Positions 54,928 through 64,000 of a stretch of 64,000 bases of DNA are shown piece by piece. The notes under the pieces are model-generated. The model was not told the origin of the DNA, made no database searches, and was given only the letters and a program-made list of their open reading frames with translations. Made by a program: the position numbers and the translations under genes. Each line of letters begins with the position of its first letter. Position 1 is the first letter of the stretch. The stretch spans positions 7,046,501-7,110,500 of the forward strand of contig NC_056406.1 in assembly GCF_905147365.1 (NCBI RefSeq), written 5' to 3'. Source of the DNA: Aricia agestis (taxonomy: Eukaryota; Arthropoda; Insecta; Lepidoptera; Lycaenidae).

Positions 54928-56471
54928 TTCTAGATGTGCTTCGTCTTAAAAGCTCGGAGCTTTGAAAGCTGAAGTGTACTTAGACGAGCTACTAATTGGG
55001 GCCATAGTGACGGCTGATGAGGAGTGAGGACACACAGACGGACCAGACGGGGTGAACGAACCCCATCGCCTGTAAACTCCGAAACTATTTACATATAAGT
55101 TATTTATTCACTCTATACATTTTGATTAAAACTTTGAAGCACTTAAAAGTTTAGCTGCGAGAGGTTTATTAAAATATTTCAGCTGGTATAGATCGTTACT
55201 ATATTTTAAGCTAGCAAATCCTAATACTATTGCAAAATTTGATAATAAATTTTTAGAAATAGTACTAAATTTTTTATTTTATTTTTAAATATTCGGAAAA
55301 CTAACAGCTATTAGTATAAATTAACTTGACTAGATTGTAACTATAAGCCATTATAAAGTTTTCGCAAATAGTAAAAAATGAAAGTGTACAAAATTATTGT
55401 GAAGTTAATCGAGAAAATACTATATAGGTATGTACCTAGTTAATTAATTACAAAGTAAATTAATATTTTGTATTTAAATTAATATATTTTATAATCTTTA
55501 AAAATGATGTCTAGCGTATCTTTTACGAATTACATAATCTTATGATAAGTATATACTATACCTATATCAAAAAGCTTGTTTTAGTGCGTTTGTTTTTTGG
55601 TAAAAAACTGCTATATTATTGGGAGTACATATTTACATCATAAAGTATATTTATAACATACTACTTAGTATATAAATTATAGTCTGTTGAGGGTTTGATT
55701 TATTAATAAACTTTGCGCCATGATAATGAATAAAAATGAACATTGCTTATTCGCCGTGAGATGTAATAAAGCATAATAAAAGGTTAAACGTAACCAGACT
55801 TTGATATATATTTATAAAAACAAAGTTATATTTTATTCCGGCGAATTTGTGACATCGTTCCCTTCTATTTATCCTCGGGGAACAGTTATTTTTTATACGA
55901 ACCACAAACATTGTACCGATAATTCTCGGTATTTTGTTGTAACTCCGAAACCAGCACAATACAAAAGATACAACCACACTTGTGCGCGAGATAATCTCAG
56001 ATTAACAAAGCTGATGCCGGCTGCACGGACAGAAAATCTTATCATATTTTTTCACTATTCATCGGTTTGACAAGCGCTTCGCTTATAAGTGCGTGCCCAA
56101 AATTCCTTTTTTTAACCCGTCGATCAGTGGATCTTTCCTTATTTATAAACTTTTAACAAATTCTTTAAAACAGATGAACAATAAAATCTTTTTCCAATTA
56201 TTGCTCCCTTGACAACTTTGAAAATATAGAAGTTAGGTAAGTTCGTAAAGTTTTGTTTTCGGCATGGTAATTTATATTTTTATTTTACAAAATTTATATT
56301 TCAAGAAATGGTGACATTAGGCAACCGTACTATTTTATCTATAATATAGTTTTATTTCCATTATATGTCACAGACTCACAGCTGTCCCCACTCATATATT
56401 TTATGACCGGACCTGTCTTTGAAAGTATGCTATAAGTAATTAGTGACTGTATCTTTAAAGTCACATGAAGA
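54928..56471. other. RGK intron sequence
   Basis: AT-rich with no recognised exon. Opposing open frames at 55747-55977 and 55801-56070 lack motifs and are not supported. Confidence 0.45.
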
Positions 56472-56627
56472 CAGTGCCGGATTTAGCAGTCCCAGCGCCC
56501 TGGGCGAGATATCTTCGGCGTCCAGGGTGCTGATAGCGGCGTCCCTTTTGTTTGCGTTCGGCGCCCCTTTTTATTCAGCGCCCTGGGCGGTCGCCCAGCG
56601 TCTGTCGCCTCGCTAACGCCGCTACTG
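56472..56627. mobile_element. Small hAT MITE, 156 bp
   Basis: The exact 8-bp duplication CATGAAGA lies at 56464-56471 and 56628-56635. The ends are CAGTGCCGGATTTAGCAG and (inward from right) CAGTAGCGGCGTTAGCG. The interior is GC-rich with GCGCCCTGGGCG repeats. Confidence 0.8.
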
Positions 56628-56635
56628 CATGAAGA

Positions 56636-57749
56636 CACGACATATTAAACCAATTGGCAAACATTTGGCCGTCATCAGCATTGTGGCTAAATAAAGAAAA
56701 GGCGAATCGCAACTGGTATAACAACCGTAGAAATTAAATTAATTTTGATATCTATAACTTATTTCAAAAAGATTCGTCTCGTTTGCCGAACACTGTGTAA
56801 AACAGTAATTATATTCTTCTTCCTGTTAGTTATTTTCATTTTTAACTTTATGTATAACTTGGTGTACTGCCAAATCAGAAATTGTATTTTTCTCTCATTC
56901 ATTTCAACTGCTACATAATATTATGTGGTCCACAATTAAATCTCAGCATCAGGTGGCGGGCCCTCGTTAGGGCGATGTTCCACACGCGGCGGGCAATAAA
57001 TAAGCAACACGTAAAAGTGCTGTAACATTTTTCTCTCGTACGTGCTTCATCACGGGCTGGCGGACGTTAGGACATCCTTTATACGGCCTTGCGGACGCTG
57101 GAGCACCCTTTATCTAGTCCTCACGTACGGCCTTCGTCTCGTTCGTGCGCTTCACAACTCGACTCTGGCGACTTTACCCTATTTCGGTTTTTCAGTCGTT
57201 AAAATACTGTCTACTTTTGTATAGTAACTTTGTATAATAAAATTTGTCACGCGTAAAAAGCTAACGAAATTGAATAGAAAAGCAAAATATAAAGACACGA
57301 CAAACGAAAATAGTTTTTTTTTTTTGTAAGTGACGTCAAATAAACGAGAAACATCTTTTTTTCGGTATCAATTTCAGCACAATAATAATAGGACATAATA
57401 TAACACCAAATTATGTTCCCGATTCCGGTATTTCAATCAAAAACAGTACCGATGTAGTCTCGGTTCTATAAAAGGCTTTAATATCACGCCAATGTCGAAC
57501 GAATACCAAGCGCGATCTGATTAACCAAAACACCAAAAACCAATTTTGATAATACAATTTTGTCGTTTGATGGGATCCGGACTCGATCGAAACTGTATTA
57601 ATTTTGGATCGAATCGCAGAATTAGGTTTAAAATTATTCTAAAGCTAATTATTACAAATCATCTTAATAGTTATAATAAACTAAATAAAGATGCACCATG
57701 AAATAAACAAGCGGGTGTAATACTACATATAATATAAAAGTGAACTTAC
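56636..57749. other. Gene-free stretch
   Basis: No exon or element was recognised. A GC-richer patch at 56940-57180 includes a 60-codon plus frame without motifs. Confidence 0.4.
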
Positions 57750-57822
57750 CACGTTTTGCTTCACCAGACAGCAAATGAAAAGAAGTAATGTTATTTACAA
57801 TAGATCCAGCACTAGCAGCCAT
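57750..57822 (-). CDS. Rgk: Candidate first coding exon of an RGK isoform
   Basis: On the minus strand, ATG with an in-frame TGA 12 nt upstream opens MAASAGSIVNNITSFHLLSG then EAKR and a phase-1 donor (CGTG|GTAAGT). The next RGK exon (53330) begins in the matching phase, so the join gives AKR-DDEFGEKSV and a 214-residue protein. That protein lacks the G1 P-loop found in other RGK proteins. Either this is an alternative first exon and the P-loop exon lies beyond position 64000, or it belongs to something else. The sequence itself is not recognised. Confidence 0.45.
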
Positions 57823-58407
57823 ACAACTAAGTCAACAACAGATTTGTACTAAGTATAATGTGGATAGAATTTCTACTCTATTTAAAACTTTATACTTAAA
57901 CTACAAGCAACATACTTAGGTACCTAATTAATATTTGTCAAAGTGCAAAATCTTCGAAAATAACTTACATTCATAAATATTTACAAAGAAGCAAACATTT
58001 TTATTATTTTTCGATTTGAACTAATTTAAAAAAAAAACTCTTTTTGCTTGTTTAAAACTCTTTTGATATAAATGAAATAAAATGGATCCACAAACAGTAG
58101 CTGGTAACTAAATATCACTCGGTGAAATTGAGTATGCCGGTCGAGTAGGTTCTCGAAGTTTCCAGTTCGTCAATAACCCAATTTGCTAGATATTACATTA
58201 GTATGTTAATGAGATGACAAAGTTCACAGCCTTCTCGGTCCTCGCCTCTCGGAGTACTCGGGGCTCTTGGACTACGATTTACTTCACACTTTACGCTGAA
58301 CTTCAAAGTTAAAGAACCTATAAACGATATTTGCTCTATTAGCTCCCAATCAAATTTTCCGACATTAAAATGAAACTAAGTAAAGAGGCACCGTGTAAGT
58401 CAAAATA
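57823..58407. other. Upstream stretch without recognised features
   Basis: Lies upstream of the candidate RGK exon on the minus strand and may hold its promoter. No TATA box or conserved block was identified with confidence. Confidence 0.35.
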
Positions 58408-58710
58408 TTCGGCCAAGTGCGAGTCGGACTCGCGCACGAAGGGTTCCGTACCATTATAGAGAAAAATTAGGGCAAAATTTTTGTTTTTTGTATGGGAGCC
58501 CCTCTTAATTTTTTAAACATAAAATTACATAAAACTAAGTATTGTGTGAAAAATTCAAGTACCTGCCTGTTGCTATTATCGATATAGAGCAAAAAATGCC
58601 AAAAATCACGTTTGTTGTATGGGAGCCCCCCTTAAATATTAATTTTATTTTGTTTTTAGTATTTATTGTTTTAGCGGCAACGGATATACACGATCTGTGA
58701 AAACAATTAA
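58408..58710 (+). repeat. Dispersed repeat G, left part
   Basis: Starts GGCCAAGTGCGAGTCGGACT and follows the family to GGATATACACGATCTGTGAA, then stops abruptly before the CAGACGGACAG run. Confidence 0.6.
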
Positions 58711-58911
58711 TTTCACTCATGAATAAGTGATAATTTATTAGCGCCCTCTTTACGTAAGCCTCCCCAATAAAAGAGAGATAAAGGGAAAAAGATAATTTTT
58801 TATGTGGGAACAATGGAACACTGATTTCTACGGCGCGAATATTTGGATTAGAAACATTATTTCCAATATGAGATAACTAGTACTAGTGTCTGTACTACTA
58901 TGTGTAGCGCC

Positions 58912-60788
58912 TCCGTGGTCTAGTGGTTTAGAGCAGGGATGTTGCGAATATCCGCATCCGTAAATGCGGAGCATCCCCATATATTTGGATATCCGCATCT
59001 GCATCCGTATCCGCATTAAATCAATGCGGATTTTTATGCGGATGCGAATGTCATACAAGTTGCGACAAGAAAAAAAAGCGGTGTGGTCTATGAATGGCGC
59101 GTGCCGTTTGCGTGTGACAAATGACCAATGGGAGCGAAAAAGCCCGTTAGTTCCGTAGTACCGCCAGTTTTTGATAAGTTTTGTATCGTTAATGAATGTA
59201 ATAATAATTATAACAATATGTTTTACAGTACTAACAACATCATCTCAGGTACATTCAAAGGAATTTGAACGAAAAATTCCTTTGTACTTCTCCAGAACTT
59301 ATGAAGTATTCTTAGCCGTGATAATTTTCTTTTTAAATTTAGCATATTTCCTACTCCCGTGAATTTTTCCACATATTTTTCAGATTCAACCGTTTAGCTA
59401 ATAGCTGGTAGAAGGACTGGATACTAACGATTTCTTCCACTTTAAAACTTTGCATATTTCACAAATGGATCCCTAAATTTGAAAATGATCTTTGAATACT
59501 ATTTTTAAAAACCCTATCCAATGATATCACACACGGTGGAGTGGACGCGAAATAAAAATAATTATCACCGCTTGATGTGTAAGGGAGGTCCCATACATTT
59601 TTTAAAGGTTTATATACCATTTTGTCGACATAGTTTATATTATGTGTGTGCATTCATGCCGAATTTCGGATTTGTACGCTATTCTCTGAGCGAAACCGTG
59701 GAGAAACAGACAGACAGACGGACAGATAGACCGAAAATATAAGGGTTCCTTGTTGATTACAGAACCCTAAAAATGGTGACAGGATCTGACGCGTTTACTG
59801 TGGTATATCAATTGTCTCGTGTAAATTAATCACTACGTGTTTGTTTGTGCTTCATACTTAATAAAAAGCGACATAATTACTATTTCATAATTTAAGTATA
59901 ATGCTTTATGCTCCTATTTATAACTTCGTGTACTTACTTACAAAAAAGTGGTAGATTGGAATGAATGTAATTTTCATTTACAAATTATTATTTCTTTAAA
60001 ACAAAAGTATTTTATTCCTATCAAGGTAATTTTTCGTAAACAGCTTCATTTTGATAAACCAAAAAAGAGCAATTTCCTATGTATGCGAAAGTGGTATCTA
60101 ACAGAGATAAATATGATTTAAAATTTCGATTTGATGGTCCTAAAATTGTTCTATTCAAAAATCAAAATGCGTTTCAAAATTAAGCTACTCACAAAAAATT
60201 TGCTTGACATTAATAAACAAAATTGTTCTAGGGAATCTGTAAGTACTATTATTTTCTAACACATTAATCACAATTAAAATAATACTTTTTCATTTTATAA
60301 ACTATATTTATGTAGGATCCGAAAGATCCGCATCCGCATCCGCATCAGCGGATGTGAGCCCCTAAAAATCCGCATCCGCATTCGCATCCGCGGATGTGAA
60401 AAAATCTTGATCCGCAACATCCCTGGTTTAGAGCGTGGCTCTTGACTCGGAGGTCGTGGGTTCGATTCCCGCGTTGGAAACATAATATGTGTTATTTCCA
60501 AGTTTGATTAGGACGGTGCAGGCTGACCACCTGATTGTCTGACAAGTAAGATGATTCATGCGTCGGATGGGCATGTAAAAAGTCGGTCCTGCGCCTGATC
60601 TCTTGCTAATCGTGTCGGTCTTCCATCCCACTGGGTTATGAGAGTGAAAAGAATAGAAAGTGTTCTTGTGTACTGCACACACACATACTTGGGCAGTGGG
60701 CACTATAAAATTACTCCTGCGTAACAGGCCTGGTTTCAATTAAACTGGCCACCGTCACCGAAACCAGTGTGGGGAGTATTATTATTAC
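58912..60788 (+). mobile_element. SINE-A copy split by a hAT element
   Basis: The head GCGCCTCCGTGGTCTAGTGG lies at 58912-58933. The remainder (GTGGCTCTTGACTCGGAGG, GTGGGTTCGATTCCCGC, body and (TAT)n tail) lies at 60426-60788. Joined at GTTTAGAG the two parts match the SINE at 48404. Confidence 0.75.
58934..60425. mobile_element. hAT element, 1492 bp, with GCATCCGC subterminal arrays
   Basis: The exact 8-bp duplication GTTTAGAG lies at 58926-58933 and 60426-60433. The ends CAGGGATGTTGCG are inverted. Arrays of CCGCATCCGCAT-like words fill the first ~110 bp and last ~105 bp, as expected for transposase-binding subterminal repeats. The middle includes a (CAGACAGACGGA) block with AACCCTAAAAA at about 59690-59772, probably a further insert. 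No transposase frame survives. Confidence 0.85.
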
Positions 60789-60854
60789 TAGAATGTTCTG
60801 TTATGTTTTATTATACTAAAATTAGTCGTCCAGCTTGTTCAAAGGTAGTTGTTT

Positions 60855-61408
60855 TTAGGGTTCCGTACCCAAAAGGTAAAAACGGGACCCTATTACTAAG
60901 ACTTCGATGTCTGTCCGTCTTTCCGTCTGTCCGTCTTTCCGTCTGCCCGTCTGTCCGTCTGTCCGTCTGTCCGTCTGTCCGTCTTTCCGTCTGTCCGTCT
61001 ATCCGTCTTTCCGTCTGTCCGTCTGTCTGTGTGTCTCCAGGCTGTAACTCAAGAACCGCTTTAGCTAGACTTCTGAAATTTTCACAGATTATGTAATACT
61101 ATATCTGTTGCCGCTATAACAACAATTAATACAAAAAAAAATTAAATCAAATATTTAAGGGGGGCTCCCATACAACAAACGTGATTTTTTTTTTGCTATT
61201 TTTTGCTCGATATCAATAACTGCAATACATAGGCACTTGAAATATTCACGAAATACTCAGTTCTATTTGTACTTTAATAATCAATAATAAAATTTTAATA
61301 AATTAAATAATTAAGGGAATATACATACAAAAAACACAATTTTTGCTCTGTCGTTGCTATTGTGGTACAGAACCTTTCGTGTGCGAGTCTAACTCACACT
61401 TGGCCGAT
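60855..61408 (-). repeat. Dispersed repeat G, near-full copy with expanded minisatellite
   Basis: On the plus axis it reads TTTTTAGGGTTCCGTACCC to CACTTGGCCGAT, i.e. the minus orientation of the 7755 family. The internal run is enlarged to about 120 bp of GTCTGTCC/GTCTTTCC units (about 60908-61030). A 109-codon frame across it (SVCPSVRLSVCPSVRLSV) is a repeat artefact. Confidence 0.65.
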
Positions 61409-61601
61409 TTTTTCTTTATAAAATGTGAGTACAGTGTATGGCAATTTTGGCAAATAACCAAAAGAATATGAATCTTTCATATCGGGGAGGAACGTTAGGG
61501 TAATCCGTCATTACAATAAAAGTTTATTGGTCGCTTCTTCGTTAACTTAAATGTAACTATTTTAACACCTAAATTATGGTATCCTTTTAAAGCAACATCA
61601 C

Positions 61602-61695
61602 TTTTCATATTCTGTAAAAAATGCTTTACCGGAGGTGGTATACGAGTACATAATTTAACTTGTAAAAATTTTCATATTCTGTAAAAAATGCTTTA
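61602..61695 (+). repeat. 27-bp direct repeat
   Basis: The 27-bp segment TTTTCATATTCTGTAAA...GCTTTA is present exactly at 61602-61628 and 61669-61695, 67 bp apart. This is either a small tandem duplication or a long duplication flanking a 40-bp insert. Confidence 0.6.
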
Positions 61696-62060
61696 ATGCA
61701 AAACACCGCATTTTGAAATTGTAGGACATCATAAGTAAGTAAACCATTTATTAAACTCTTGCTGGCTGCTATCACTCAAACAAAAGAAAGTACCGATAAA
61801 CAAGTATAACTGACATTTGCTAGCACATTCTGGTTCGTTATTAGCAGGATAAACTAATTTCTGGTTTAATTTACGCCAACATTTTCGGCTCTTTGTCCAT
61901 GCTGAAACTTAATTACAAACCGAAGCGATAACGTCACACGAAAGCAGAGATAAGAAGACCTTACAATTAGTATTGATTCACTTGCAAAGTGGGGTTACTA
62001 AGTTCAAGATACCTTCGAACTTCCAAAATCTAAAGAATTAAATTCAAGTGTTTATTCTAT

Positions 62061-62540
62061 AGGGGAATGGGCATTGTCCAAAAAAAATCACATGTACTTT
62101 TTATATTTTTTTTTCGTTAAAATAGGGTATTTTAAGAATATAAATTAAATAATTTTGAAATACATTGGCTAGTTTTTTCTCAATAAATTTTTAAAGTTTC
62201 GCTCTGACGTCATCATCGGCGGCCAGTAATTGACCTCTGCAGTATGTTTTTTCCTTTCAATCTTATTTATAATGGCTGGTTCGTCAAATGCAAGTTCTCA
62301 TTATGTGAAAGCTGATACCAAGAGAAGCTTACCAAAAGTTCGAAACGTAATGTTGATCGAATTTATTGCTAATTTAACGCCATTGAAGGTCAAACTAAGG
62401 TTAAACATATTTGTTCAAAAATATAAGTAAATAATGGGTATTTTTTTCGTTTATATACAGAAAAACGATCACTGACCTTATTCCTCGAAATGTTTTTGTA
62501 ATGAGCAAAATTAAAAAAAAATGGACAATCCCCATTGCGG
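62061..62540. mobile_element. Short DNA element with ATTGTCCA ends and small frame
   Basis: The ends GGAATGGGCATTGTCCA and (inward from right) GCAATGGGGATTGTCCA are inverted. A 53-codon frame inside (from 62272: MAGSSNASSHYVKADTKRSL, then LPKVRNVMLIEFI) may be a relic of an N-terminal transposase exon. It has no recognisable domain. The target duplication is unclear. Confidence 0.45.
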
Positions 62541-63959
62541 AAAAATGTCTAAGATTTTCGTCAATAGTTGGACATGTTAATGCTCTATCCAGCCCATCCT
62601 AAATGATAGACTGGATTTGATTCGCATTTAAAGAACAATAGGAGAGATACATTGATTTCCACTTTTTGGTATTCGGCAGTTTTTATTAAAGTCGTAACTC
62701 AAATAAATATTTTTTTCAATTCATGCTGTTAACTCCGAACTCATTCAGTATCAGCTGTGAAGAAAGCCGATTAAACAAAATTCGACCTTCGGCAAACTTC
62801 AATTGGATTTTCTTTACGAAATCTCGAGACAAAGTTTCGCCAACTTTGGAAATTTCACAACTTTTTTGCTACGTGATTTGTCGAGTCGCGACCGATTTGC
62901 CGATTAATTTTTAAACTGTATTTATAATAATATGAACTGAAGCATAAAATAACTTCAGACTTACGTTTAAAAGTGATTTATTATCTTATAGCGTACTTAA
63001 AGTCAAACATAGGTCTAGACCAGTTTCTGTCACAACTCGCAATACGATGAAGGTTTCGTCTTGTTGCGTCATTATAATGCGGGCTGCGGCCTATCCGTGT
63101 TGGCCCACGATGGACCAATACGAGCCATTTCGAGTAGAGACGTAGTAGCCTATATGGTTATCCAACATGGCACAAAATAATAATTGTTGTCATTAAAATG
63201 TGAAATTGTATTGGTATTATTAAATTGTCTATTATGTTAATTAACACAAACGCCGCTTTCAGGTAACAATATCAACCTGAACAATTAAGTATAACGTTTC
63301 GATTAATTAGCGTGTGTATAGTGTTGCAAAATAATTATATTTTGCAGGCGATTACAATACATGAGCTCGGCAGATCTACCGATAGGTGAATGGAGGGGGA
63401 GGGGGCGAGGTGAATGACTTGGCCCCAACCTAAATCGATGGCGAACTCTATCGCCCTTAAATTCACGGCAAAAAACAAACCCATACATCAAAGAGGAAAT
63501 CACTCCACTCAATAATTGAAAATCTCTTTTACATCGTTCAATATCTTTTTTACTCGACCTCATTATTTAAATTAAATTATAGTATAGCTACTATGTCGAC
63601 ATATAATATTATGGTAACATGTAGAATAATATTATATAAGTTAGCACGTATCTGAAAATTGATATTGAATACTTTTAGTACTTAGAAAAAATAAAATCAA
63701 GTAAGTGCTTCTTAAATAAAGTAAATGGCGCTTACAATTTATCTTATGACTCCATCCATGTGTGAATATTGAAGTACTTCGAGAAATTTCCATGAGTGAA
63801 GGTTAGAGCAAAGTTATTACTAAATGTGAAACGATAAGAAAGTCATAACCTTTTTTAATGTAATATCCAATGATATAAAAGTCATGTTATGTACAATGAA
63901 AAATCAATTTCCCCGACTGTGTTTTAACCTATGGTTTTAACGAGGTTTTATTTTTTTAC
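62541..63959. other. Gene-free stretch
   Basis: No gene is recognised. Minus frame 63303-63563 and plus frame 62723-62914 have no motifs. A G-rich run (GGAGGGGGAGGGGGCGAGG) lies at about 63391-63411. Confidence 0.45.
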
Positions 63960-64000
63960 TAGAGATCGCCCAACGGTCGGAATTCGACCTCAGTTTCAAC
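63960..64000 (-). mobile_element. Helitron family 1, cut by the window edge
   Basis: CTAGAGATCGCCCAACGGTC and the start of the terminal palindrome match the 3' ends at 1184, 27325 and 42766. The element runs off the window. Confidence 0.65.

Noticed and set aside
55747..56070. Opposing 76- and 89-codon frames
   Set aside because: Mutually overlapping on opposite strands, no motifs, and inside an RGK intron.
60767..61096. 109-codon frame with VCPSVRLS repeats
   Set aside because: It translates the GTCTGTCC minisatellite of a dispersed repeat and not a protein gene.
1..64000. CRISPR arrays, bacterial operons, ribosomal RNA
   Set aside because: None seen; direct repeats here are transposons, minisatellites or duplications, and the gene structure is eukaryotic.

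Overview
The window looks like nuclear DNA of an insect, most probably a moth or butterfly. It is AT-rich, intron-rich and densely packed with short mobile elements: TC...CTAG Helitrons, TTAA hairpin elements, tRNA-headed SINEs and 5'-truncated LINEs. The species cannot be named from sequence alone. Family calls rest on remembered motifs and on terminal structure read by eye; no search was run.

Two conserved host genes are supported, both on the minus strand. The first is a complete nine-exon mannose-1-phosphate guanyltransferase alpha subunit (Gmppa, 7584-12754, 413 codons), in which every exon phase and splice site closes. The second is an RGK-family small GTPase (41203-53330, four exons, ending in the RGK-type C-terminus CENLHVL), with a phase-compatible candidate first exon at 57750-57822. 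The exon carrying the P-loop is not visible here. Two lone candidate exons on the plus strand (36748-36841 and 45815-45923) are weak.

Layout: 1-7.5 kb is a nest of transposons (Helitrons, a Transib-like foldback element with CACAGTG ends, four adjacent TTAA elements). 7.6-12.8 kb is Gmppa. 13.3-18.3 kb holds two LINE fragments, a solo LTR and a pogo/Tigger-like element carrying a nested TTAA element. 18.8-23.1 kb is bounded by long inverted arms and contains a chimeric retroposon with an 18-bp target duplication. 25-28 kb has Helitrons, one of them split by a P-like element that retains a THAP zinc-finger start. 29.7-31.2 kb is an element packed with the TGCAGTT motif. 32.2-33.3 kb is an old tandem duplication of non-coding DNA. 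33.3-41 kb is mostly quiet apart from one SINE and a 1000-bp hAT element. 41.2-57.8 kb is the RGK gene with repeat-filled introns and decaying tandem copies of its G4 exon. 58-64 kb is repeats, including a SINE split by a 1.5-kb hAT element.

The most notable items are a set of 33-41 bp palindromic inserts (CATAGAC...GTCTATG) with exact 8-bp target duplications, which would be extremely small mobile DNAs; the decaying exon array in the RGK gene; the possible RGK isoform lacking the P-loop; and the P-like element with a THAP exon.
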